The notes under the pieces are model-generated. The model was not told where the DNA came from, did no database searches, and worked only from the letters and a program-made list of their open reading frames with translations. From a virus: DNA of 32,248 nt. A program made the translations under genes and the position numbers. This document shows, in pieces, positions 12,278-19,824 of this stretch. The stretch covers positions 1-32,248 of the IMG/VR virus record IMGVR_UViG_3300017992_000057; one strand, given 5' to 3'. Position 1 is the stretch's first letter, and every line of letters begins with the position of its first letter.

Positions 12278-13663
12278 ATGGGCGTTCACGCAAAGAATCA
12301 CGCAAGCGAACACGCTCCGGGGGCGGACGATCAGTTCCTACACGCGGCGCAGCACGGCACGGGACAGCCCGATCAGATCACGCCGAGCGCCATCGGCGCG
12401 GAGGCAGCGTTCTCGAAGAACACGGCCTTCAACAAAAACTTCGGCTCGCTCGCCGGCGACGTGTGTCAGGGCAACGACGCGCGCCTTTCGGACGCGCGCA
12501 CGCCAACGGCGCACGCGGCAAGCCATCAGAACGGCGGCGGCGACGAGATCAGTGTCAGCGGCCTTTCGGGACTGCTGGCCGATCCGCAGACGCCGGACAT
12601 TCACGCGGCTTCGCACGCGACCGTCGGTGGTGATCCCATCTCGCCCGGTTCCATCGGCGCGGCGCCAACGCCGCACACGCTGGAGGGCGCGCATCACAGC
12701 CTCGCCCTCCTGCTGGCCTCAACCCTGTTCGGGAAGAACGGCGCGGGCGTGGCTTCGGCCATCGCGTACACGCCGGAGGCCACGGGCAACGCGGTCCTGT
12801 CGCGCGACGTCAACGGCCGCGCGAAGGTTTCGGAGGCCGCCCTGGGAACCGAGATCCCCACGCTGGCGCAGGTGCAGGCTCTCATCACGGCCGGCGTGCA
12901 CTGGCTGGCGCCCGTCCTCGTCTGGAAACTGGTCACGGACGCGGACGGCGGTGGCGCACCGCCCGCGCTGAACGAGGGCGAAGCGGCCATCGTGAATAAC
13001 TGGGGGGTCGGCGTGTACGAAAACTCGCCGGACTCCTTCGAGGACGGCGACGTTGCCGCGCGGGTTGGCGCCGGCGGCTGGAACCTCGTCAAGAAGAACG
13101 TGGCCGGTGAGGTGGCGGCCGGGACCATGCTTCTCGTCATCGGCCCCACCGGTGGCGGCGTGGCCGCGGGAAGTTTCGCGGGCCTCGAGACGCGCGCCTT
13201 GCAGGCCGACGGCGTGGGCGGCTACACGGACAAGACCGGCGCGCGCAGCGCCGACGACGAAGGCGAAACCCGGATGATCTACGGTGAGGACGCGCCGCAG
13301 GAAAACGGCGCCGTGACGTACGACTGGAACGGCGGCGTCGACGCCGATTTCAATCAGACCCAGTCCGAGGTCACCGCGCACAACAACACCACGGGCCTCC
13401 AGGGCGGGAACGGGGTCGACGAGTTCTACCACTTCACGGCGGCGGAACACCTGTCCCTCCAGAATCAACTTCCCGTCATCAACACGCTGCGCCCCGAGGT
13501 CCTCGCGGCCGGCCCGATGCCGGTTCGCGCCGATCTGCTGGCCGCCGGATACAGCCCTGGCGACCGTGGCCTCGTGTACGGCGCGGACGGTTCGCTGTGG
13601 TGGTGTTCGGACGACGGCGTGCAGGGCTGGGCGGTCGGGTTCGGAATCATGGCGCCGATCTAA
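12278..13663 (+). CDS. phage tail fibre protein with HAxxH repeats
   Basis: 461 residues from ATG 12278 (AGGAGGA upstream). The first 140 residues carry four related units: HASEHAPGADD, HAAQHGTGQPDQI, HAASHQNGGGDEI and HAASHATVGGDPI. Two units end in an IGA turn. H-x-x-x-H-x-x-GG-x-D repeats are typical of phage fibre shafts. The middle has FAGLETRALQADG and DAPQENGAVTYDWNGG (strand-rich). The tail (GDRGLVYGADGSLWWCSDDG...) is probably the receptor-binding tip. A virion adsorption role is well supported by pattern; receptor unknown. Confidence 0.8.
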   Translation: MGVHAKNHASEHAPGADDQFLHAAQHGTGQPDQITPSAIGAEAAFSKNTAFNKNFGSLAGDVCQGNDARLSDARTPTAHAASHQNGGGDEISVSGLSGLLADPQTPDIHAASHATVGGDPISPGSIGAAPTPHTLEGAHHSLALLLASTLFGKNGAGVASAIAYTPEATGNAVLSRDVNGRAKVSEAALGTEIPTLAQVQALITAGVHWLAPVLVWKLVTDADGGGAPPALNEGEAAIVNNWGVGVYENSPDSFEDGDVAARVGAGGWNLVKKNVAGEVAAGTMLLVIGPTGGGVAAGSFAGLETRALQADGVGGYTDKTGARSADDEGETRMIYGEDAPQENGAVTYDWNGGVDADFNQTQSEVTAHNNTTGLQGGNGVDEFYHFTAAEHLSLQNQLPVINTLRPEVLAAGPMPVRADLLAAGYSPGDRGLVYGADGSLWWCSDDGVQGWAVGFGIMAPI

Positions 13664-13688
13664 TCGCGGCGCGTGCGGAAGGAGTTGA

Positions 13689-14123
13689 ATGGCGATAGAC
13701 GCTTTGCGCGAATTGACCGAGTACCGGGTGAAAGCCGAGGAGGACGGTTGGCTGCCGGAATTCGAGGCTATCATCAAGGTTCTCATCGCAGCGCAGGAAC
13801 GCGCGGAACAGCGCCTCGCAGTGCTGGGCGCCATCGGACGTCTTGTGGGTTGGGAAACCCCGACGCCCGAGCAACTGTCGCACCTGCCGCAAGCGGTGGC
13901 GTCCCTGAAGGCGCGTGCGGATCGCGCGGGGTCGCCTGGGACGGAATTCCTGCACGGTTGGGTCGCAGGCTACCTCGAAGCCATCGGCGCCGCAACGGGT
14001 GCCGAATTCTCTTCCGCGGAAGGAGCCGTACGGCACCTCGCCGGCCTGTACCGCGAGGCGCTGAAGTGTGAGAAACGAAACGCGGAGGCCAAGGGCGAGG
14101 AAGGCGCAACGGAAGACGCATGA
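13689..14123 (+). CDS. helical protein before terminase; candidate small terminase
   Basis: 144 residues from ATG 13689 (GGAAGGAG upstream). It is entirely helical (TEYRVKAEEDGWLPEFEAII, VLIAAQERAEQRLAVLG) with a highly charged C-terminus. Its stop overlaps the TerL start (ATGA at 14120). Position and size fit a small terminase subunit, which would recognise the packaging site. I see no clear helix-turn-helix, so the call rests on context. A copy of AAGTGTGAGAAAC (14064-14076) encodes part of KCEKR near its end. Confidence 0.6.
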   Translation: MAIDALRELTEYRVKAEEDGWLPEFEAIIKVLIAAQERAEQRLAVLGAIGRLVGWETPTPEQLSHLPQAVASLKARADRAGSPGTEFLHGWVAGYLEAIGAATGAEFSSAEGAVRHLAGLYREALKCEKRNAEAKGEEGATEDA

Positions 14124-15463
14124 ATTGGCTCGAACTCGTAAAACACGAGCGCATTTTGGAAGGGGGCAAGCCGTACGGCGACCTCGCTGAATCCTGGCAA
14201 CTTGAACTCGACCGCGCGCTGTTCAATGAACCGCGCGTCTACATCGAACTTCCCCGCGGGCACGACAAGACGGGGCGTCTTGCGGCGCACGCCTTGTGCT
14301 GGCTCCTCGAGGGCGAGGGGAAGTTGGGTTACGCTGCCGGCGTTGACAAGGACAATGCGCGGCTGTTTCGCACAGAAATCAAGGGGCAGGTGGACCGGAA
14401 CCCGCGGGCGTTCGGCGACATCGAGATTCAAAACTATGTCGTGCAGAACACGCGCAACGGGAACCGCATCGAAATCCTTTCCTCCGATGCGCCCTCAAGT
14501 ATCGGCCTGAAGTTCAACCTGCTGCTCATCAATGATTTCGTTGATTGGAAAAGCCGTGACTTTTTCGAGGTGCTCATGTCTGCTACGGGCAAACTGCCCG
14601 GCGTGCAGATATGGGTCGAATCAAACGCGGGCAGGACGAAAAACGATTACAAGTGGAACTTCCGCGAATACGCGCGCAAATCCTCCAGGTGGTTTTTCAA
14701 CACGAGCCTGAAGTGGCTGGCCGGCTGGACTGACGATGAATGGTTCGAGGAACAGAAGGCGATCCTTTCCCCGTCGCAATACAGGCGCCTCATCGGAAAC
14801 GAATGGATCGGGGACGAGGACGTGTTTCTCACTCCCGATCAGGTGCGCTCCATCACGAACCCGTACCTCAAACCGTGCCCGAACCGTCCGGAAGATGTCG
14901 ACCTCGTTGCGGTGGCGACCGACCTCGGAATTTCAAAAGCGGCCGCTGCCGTTGCGGCGGTGGGCCGCGTGAAAGGGTACGAACCTGCGCGGCTGCTCGA
15001 CCTGCGCGTGTTTCCGGGGTCCAAGATCGCGCCGGTACAGATCAGCGACGTGGAAGAGGCCATCGAGGACATGCGCGCGAATTACGAAGCGCACGGCGTG
15101 GTTTTGGACCCGTGGAACATGAGGAAAACGATTCAGGACCGCGAGGCCGTGTGGCCGATTGAAGAATTCAACTTCTCGCCGGCAAACATCATGCGCCTGA
15201 CTTCCGACGTGTTTCGTCGCGTGGTGAGCCGGCAGTTGGAAATATATCCCGACGCCGGGCCTGCAATTCAGAACCGCGAACAGTGGTCGCTTCAAAAGGA
15301 ATTGCAGACCGCGGTCATTCGTCAGATGTCCTACGGCGAACGAATTGACCATCGGGCTTCCGGATATACGGACCGCATAATAGCGGTCGGGATGGCGCTG
15401 TGGTGGCTGGGAAAGGAACGGCTGCCCAAGGCGCCGAGGACGTTCAAGGTTCGCGTCGTGTGA
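14120..15463 (+). CDS. terL: terminase large subunit
   Basis: 447 residues. The DNA packaging motor: an N-terminal ATPase and a C-terminal RNase H-like nuclease that cuts the genome. Walker A-like PRGHDKT is at residues 45-51 (P45, G47, K50, T51), a deviant loop like that of other terminases. Walker B is LLLIND at 134-139. Nuclease acidic residues are seen as TDLG (D268), VLDPW (D330) and YTDR (D418), each after a hydrophobic strand. Start ATG 14120 overlaps the upstream stop. The portal gene starts 7 bases after its stop. Confident family call; length is on the short side but complete. Confidence 0.92.
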   Translation: MNWLELVKHERILEGGKPYGDLAESWQLELDRALFNEPRVYIELPRGHDKTGRLAAHALCWLLEGEGKLGYAAGVDKDNARLFRTEIKGQVDRNPRAFGDIEIQNYVVQNTRNGNRIEILSSDAPSSIGLKFNLLLINDFVDWKSRDFFEVLMSATGKLPGVQIWVESNAGRTKNDYKWNFREYARKSSRWFFNTSLKWLAGWTDDEWFEEQKAILSPSQYRRLIGNEWIGDEDVFLTPDQVRSITNPYLKPCPNRPEDVDLVAVATDLGISKAAAAVAAVGRVKGYEPARLLDLRVFPGSKIAPVQISDVEEAIEDMRANYEAHGVVLDPWNMRKTIQDREAVWPIEEFNFSPANIMRLTSDVFRRVVSRQLEIYPDAGPAIQNREQWSLQKELQTAVIRQMSYGERIDHRASGYTDRIIAVGMALWWLGKERLPKAPRTFKVRVV

Positions 15464-15470
15464 GGTTACG

Positions 15471-17378
15471 ATGGCGGAAAGTGTGAGAAACGCCGCGCAT
15501 CCGTTCGCGGAGGCAGCGACGTCGATGATCAAAGATGCGGCCCGCGGCCGATGCGTTCTCATCGAAACCGCGCCGGGCGCACGCGGCCGGATGCCGTTGG
15601 ACAAGGCAAAGGCCGCGTCCAAGGAACAGGCCGGCGAAACCTGGGAAGACGCGATGGAACGCGGGCGTCGCGGTATCACAAAGTTTCAGGAGGAATCACA
15701 GGCGCTCGAGGACAAGCGCGCCGGGTATAGCGGCGGCGACGTAATCGAGCCGCCCTTGCCGTTGGCCGCACTCGTCGAAACGTTCGAGCAGTCCAACTCG
15801 CTGCGGCAGAACGTGGACGCGATGGGAACGAACATCGACGGCTTCGGGTTCACGATTGCCTTCTCCCTTGACCTGGACGACAAGGAGGCCATCGAATTCG
15901 TCACCGACCTGCTGGCCGAGGAAGGCAAGGGCGAACCGGCCGAGGAAGCGGTGGCGGAACGCATCAAGGAACTGCGCAAGGAGGCCGCGCGCGAACGACG
16001 GAAGGCGCGAAACTTCTTCAACTATTGCGCGGACCCAAGTTTCATCGAACACCGCAGAATGTCCCGCGAAGACCTCGAGGTGATGGGAAATTGGACATGG
16101 GAAGTGCTGCGGGACAAGGCGGGCAACCTCGCGCGGTTCGTGCTGCTGCCGTTCTACACGATGCGTCTGACGAAACTGGGCGACCCCGTGGAAGTGGAAG
16201 TCAAGCGCAAGGTGGACCCCATCACCTTCAAAACGTTCAAGGAATCCCGGCGCTTCCGGCGGTTCGTGCAGATCGTGGGACAGAAGAAGGTGTGGTTCAA
16301 GGAATACGGCGACCCGCGCGTCATGAGCCGCAAGACGGGAACCTACTACAAAACGCTCGAGGAACTGCAAGCGAAAGCAAAGGAGGATCCGGAAGACGGT
16401 GAAGCCTCCGAAGTGATGCACTACCGCATCCGTGCCCTGCGCGGCCCGTACGGGCTGCCGCGGTACGTGGGCAACCTGCTATCCGTTCGCGGTTCGAGGC
16501 TTTCGGAGGAGGTGAATTACTTTTACTTCCAGAACAAAGCCATCCCGCCGATGATCATTTTCGTCGAGAACGGAACGCTCGCCGAGGCGGCGGTGGACCG
16601 GCTGACGGATTTCATGCAAGAGGTGAAGGGCGATACTCAAAAGTTCTGGAAAATCGCGATCCTTGAGGGCGAGTCGCAGGAGGACGCGCGTAAGCGTGGC
16701 GTGTCATGGACCGGGCAACCGCGCTTCAAGGTGGAACGCCTCACGGCGGAACAGTTGAAGGACGCGCTTTTCCAAGAATACGACGAACGGAACCGCGACA
16801 AGGTGGGCGAGAGTTTTCGCCTGCCGCGGCTGCTGCGGGGAGACACGCGCGATTTCAACCGGGCCACCGCGGAGGTGGCGAAGGCGTTGGCCGAGGAGCA
16901 GGTGTTCCAGCCGGAACGCGACAGGTTCGACGCCATGATCAATCGGACCGTGATGCCCGACCTTGGGTTCAGGTTCGTCGAATTCCGAAGCCGTGCGCCG
17001 GTTACGCGCGACCCGCTTTCGCTGATGGAACTCGTGCGCGAACTCGTGAAGGTTGGCGTTCTGACTCCGGGTGAGGGGCGTGAATTGGCGGGCGATATTT
17101 TCAACCGCGATTTCCCGCGCCTTGACGAAGACTGGACGAAGAAGCCGCTGCGCGTTGTGCTGGGCGAGCAGAAGATCGCAGCGCAGAACGGGCAAACGCT
17201 CGAGCAGTCAAAGGTCGCGGAACTGCGCGGAACCCTGGGGCTGGGCGAACCTGGGACGCCCGTCGACGTTCCGAAAGTCGCCAAGCGTTTGCTCGAGGTG
17301 CGGGGTGTGCTCTCCGAACTCATCAAGGGCGGGCCTGCCGGACACGTGTACGGTGCCCTCCTTGATCGAAACGATTGA
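15471..17378 (+). CDS. portal protein (PBSX-like)
   Basis: 635 residues from ATG 15471. Portal proteins form the dodecameric ring through which DNA enters and leaves the head. The diagnostic segment GPYGLPRYVGNLLSVRGSRL, then YFYFQNKAIPPMIIFVENG, matches PBSX/HK97-type portals. QSNSLRQNVDAMGTNIDGFG near residue 105 is the usual N-terminal portal signature. It is longer than many portals because of a charged N-terminus and a helical C-terminus (crown/barrel region). A copy of AAGTGTGAGAAAC at 15479-15491 encodes ESVRNA right after the start. Its 3' end overlaps the next gene. Confidence 0.9.
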   Translation: MAESVRNAAHPFAEAATSMIKDAARGRCVLIETAPGARGRMPLDKAKAASKEQAGETWEDAMERGRRGITKFQEESQALEDKRAGYSGGDVIEPPLPLAALVETFEQSNSLRQNVDAMGTNIDGFGFTIAFSLDLDDKEAIEFVTDLLAEEGKGEPAEEAVAERIKELRKEAARERRKARNFFNYCADPSFIEHRRMSREDLEVMGNWTWEVLRDKAGNLARFVLLPFYTMRLTKLGDPVEVEVKRKVDPITFKTFKESRRFRRFVQIVGQKKVWFKEYGDPRVMSRKTGTYYKTLEELQAKAKEDPEDGEASEVMHYRIRALRGPYGLPRYVGNLLSVRGSRLSEEVNYFYFQNKAIPPMIIFVENGTLAEAAVDRLTDFMQEVKGDTQKFWKIAILEGESQEDARKRGVSWTGQPRFKVERLTAEQLKDALFQEYDERNRDKVGESFRLPRLLRGDTRDFNRATAEVAKALAEEQVFQPERDRFDAMINRTVMPDLGFRFVEFRSRAPVTRDPLSLMELVRELVKVGVLTPGEGRELAGDIFNRDFPRLDEDWTKKPLRVVLGEQKIAAQNGQTLEQSKVAELRGTLGLGEPGTPVDVPKVAKRLLEVRGVLSELIKGGPAGHVYGALLDRND

Positions 17379-19479
17379 CGCCGTCACCGCAGCGGCCTAT
17401 GACAACTTCGACCCGCTGCCCGCCTGGGCGGCGCTGGAGGAGTTTCTCACACTTCCAAGCCGTTCGACGGCCAAGGCGAAGAGTCGGTGGGATCTCACAA
17501 CGGAGGAGGGGTTCGCGCAGGCCGTCATCGAGGTCGCCCTTTCCATGCGGTCCGCAGAGGCGAAGGAACTGCGCGCCTTTGACGCTCGCTTTCGTCGCGC
17601 CCTGGATAAAAACTGGCCGGGCCTTTCCGCGGCTGAACGCCGCGAGGCGATGGCCGATGTGAGAAACCTGACGCGTACGCTGGGCGGAAAGATCACGGGC
17701 GCCGAGGCCGCGGTTCTCAAATCGTGGGAAGACCCGCTGCTGCAAGCGGGCAAGGTTTCCGCGATAGACCGTTACGGGCTGGGCGTGGCGCCAACGTTCA
17801 CGCGGGCGGATACGGTGGCCTCGGCTGGGCTGCGGCAGAACATGGTCCACTTCATCCGCGACCGCGAGGGGAGAATTGCCGAGGGGTTTTCGGAACAGGC
17901 GCGGGGCATCGTTGCGCGTGGGCTGGAGGATGGCCTGGGGCGCGATGACATTTCCCTTGCCCTGCGCGCAACGTTCGGCGATATGCGGAAGCCGAGTTAC
18001 TGGGACTTCTGCTCCAATCATTTCGTCGCACGGGAGCGCGCGGTTTCCGCGCTTACCTCATACCAGACGGCGAAGATTGTGAAGTACATGATCGTCGCCA
18101 TGCTGGACGAGAAAACAACGGACACGTGTCGGTTTCTCGACGGCAAGATCTTCGACGTGCAGCAGTCAATCGAAATGCTGGGCAAGGCGCAGGCGGAAAG
18201 CGCAGAGGATCCCAACCTCATCAAAGAGTTCAACCCCTTCATCAACACGTACCAAACCGAACGCGGTCCGGAACTGCGAATGATGCAGCCGGGAGGCGGA
18301 TCGGTGCGCGTGGCTTCGATTGAACGTTCGGGCGTTGGCCGCGTTGATGCGAAGGGCACGTACACGAACGCGATGAAGGATGGCGACTTGCAGAAGCAGG
18401 GCGTGGGGCCGCCGCCTTATCATCAGTTTTGCCGCACGAACATCGTCCCCGAAACCGAGGAGCGCGTTGAACCCGTGACGGTTGCGCCGCCGGTTACGGC
18501 GCCCATCGCTGCGCCGGCCAAGGTCCCGCGGCGTCCGAAGGATTTCGAGGGGTTGGCCGCGTTCGCTGAATCAATGGAGTTCCGGCCGGGCTGGATGGAC
18601 GCCGCGAGCAAGGTGAAAGGCGCCCCGCGTGGCGCCTTGCAGAAGGCGGCCGCGATGCAGGAAGGCTTCCGTGCGCGTGGCGAAAAAGTCATCGGCGACC
18701 TGACCGTGCGGTGGAAGGAACTGGCCGCGAGCGGAATGGAACCGGCGGCAAGACGTGCGGCCGAGCGCGAAGTGATGTCCGAGATGGCCTCGCGGTTTCA
18801 GGCTACCTCGCGGCGCGTCACAGGGCGCACCGCTGCGCAGCACGAGGGCTTCAGGGAAACGTTCCTTCGGCGAATGGATGACAAACTGTTCCAGGGGAAC
18901 CTTCTTGATTCCACAACGCGGCCCAGCGTTGCGGACCGAGCCGCGCTTGGGCGTATCTATAACGCATGGGGGCCGCTGGCCGACAAGGTGGAGGGACACC
19001 TTCAGCGCGTGGAAAAGATCGCAGCGCGCGCGCACTACAAACACGCGAACGGATATATCCGCTATTTCGGAACGAACGCGCTGACGCATGAATTCGGGCA
19101 CGGCGCAGAGACGCTCGCGTCAACGCGTAGCGGCGCAACGCTACCGGAGAAGGACGGGTTCTGGACGCGGTTTCGTGATTCGCGCAAGGCCAAGGGCGAG
19201 CGGATCCGTTCCCTTGGGCGAGACACGGGCGTCAACTATGACGCACACGAAAAGTATGTCCGCGACAAGTTCGAGGGGCTCGACCCCTATACGAGCAAGG
19301 TGTACTCGAAAAACGGAAATTCCGAGTTCGTTTCCATGCTGAGCGAACGTCTCCTTCAGGACCCGGCGGCGCTGGCCGCGGGTTACGATTGGGACCTTGC
19401 GAAGATCATCGACCTGCAACCTGATATCCTTTCATCGTTTTTCGGCTGGGCCGAATCTGCTGTCCTGGGGGCGTGGTGA
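17353..19479 (+). CDS. minor head protein (Mu F/SPP1 gp7-like) fused to a zincin-like metallopeptidase
   Basis: 708 residues from GTG 17353 (TTG 17362 is the alternative; neither has a clear ribosome site, and both overlap the portal gene). Residues about 180-365 match the head-morphogenesis family: SYQTAKIVKYM, then TTDTCRFLDGKIF near 255-267, and PPPYHQFCRTNIVP near 350. The C-terminal half is different: HEFGH at 579-583 within a helix, followed about 75 residues later by NSEFVSMLSERL. HExxH plus a downstream helix glutamate is the gluzincin pattern. So the virion-head domain carries a likely zinc protease. It could cut head proteins, peptidoglycan or host targets; which is unknown. Confidence 0.85.
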   Translation: MPSLIETIDAVTAAAYDNFDPLPAWAALEEFLTLPSRSTAKAKSRWDLTTEEGFAQAVIEVALSMRSAEAKELRAFDARFRRALDKNWPGLSAAERREAMADVRNLTRTLGGKITGAEAAVLKSWEDPLLQAGKVSAIDRYGLGVAPTFTRADTVASAGLRQNMVHFIRDREGRIAEGFSEQARGIVARGLEDGLGRDDISLALRATFGDMRKPSYWDFCSNHFVARERAVSALTSYQTAKIVKYMIVAMLDEKTTDTCRFLDGKIFDVQQSIEMLGKAQAESAEDPNLIKEFNPFINTYQTERGPELRMMQPGGGSVRVASIERSGVGRVDAKGTYTNAMKDGDLQKQGVGPPPYHQFCRTNIVPETEERVEPVTVAPPVTAPIAAPAKVPRRPKDFEGLAAFAESMEFRPGWMDAASKVKGAPRGALQKAAAMQEGFRARGEKVIGDLTVRWKELAASGMEPAARRAAEREVMSEMASRFQATSRRVTGRTAAQHEGFRETFLRRMDDKLFQGNLLDSTTRPSVADRAALGRIYNAWGPLADKVEGHLQRVEKIAARAHYKHANGYIRYFGTNALTHEFGHGAETLASTRSGATLPEKDGFWTRFRDSRKAKGERIRSLGRDTGVNYDAHEKYVRDKFEGLDPYTSKVYSKNGNSEFVSMLSERLLQDPAALAAGYDWDLAKIIDLQPDILSSFFGWAESAVLGAW

Positions 19480-19817
19480 GCGAAGCGCGTTTCATTCTGC
19501 GAAAAGAAAACAGGCGAGCGGAGTTTTCGTTCACGTGGCCGGACGATGCGAAGCCTTGGGACGGCAGTGGAACCTTGAAACTGCGCGAAGGCGCGCGTAG
19601 CGCGTTGACGGAAATGGAGGAAATCGCGAAAGAACTCGAAAAGGAAGATCGGGCGATTTCAGTTGGGCCGTTCCCACCGATCCCGCCGCCATTCATGGGA
19701 AAGATCGACGCCATCTCTCGCCTTTCATCGTGGGCGGGTTGGGAGTGGAGTTGGGTTGGCGAACCGCCGGCCGTCATGGAAGAACGGTACGAACTGGACC
19801 CCGATACGGTATCCTGA
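19476..19817 (+). CDS. small hypothetical protein in the head module
   Basis: 113 residues from GTG 19476, which overlaps the preceding stop (GTGA); GTG 19473 is also in frame. The protein begins VSEARFILRKENRRAEFSF and has a strand pair (FTWPDDAKPWDG). A charged helix follows (SALTEMEEIAKELEKEDRAI), then a Pro-rich loop (FPPIPPPFMG) and Trp-rich end (WAGWEWSWVGEP). No family is recognised. Only 7 bases separate its stop from the start of the giant polyprotein, so they are probably co-translated. Confidence 0.75.
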   Translation: MSEARFILRKENRRAEFSFTWPDDAKPWDGSGTLKLREGARSALTEMEEIAKELEKEDRAISVGPFPPIPPPFMGKIDAISRLSSWAGWEWSWVGEPPAVMEERYELDPDTVS

Positions 19818-19824
19818 GGAAGAT

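Noticed and set aside
17071-17352. Upstream extension of the minor head protein
   Set aside because: It would overlap the portal gene by about 300 bases in another frame with Arg/Ser-rich sequence. The real protein begins at about 17353.
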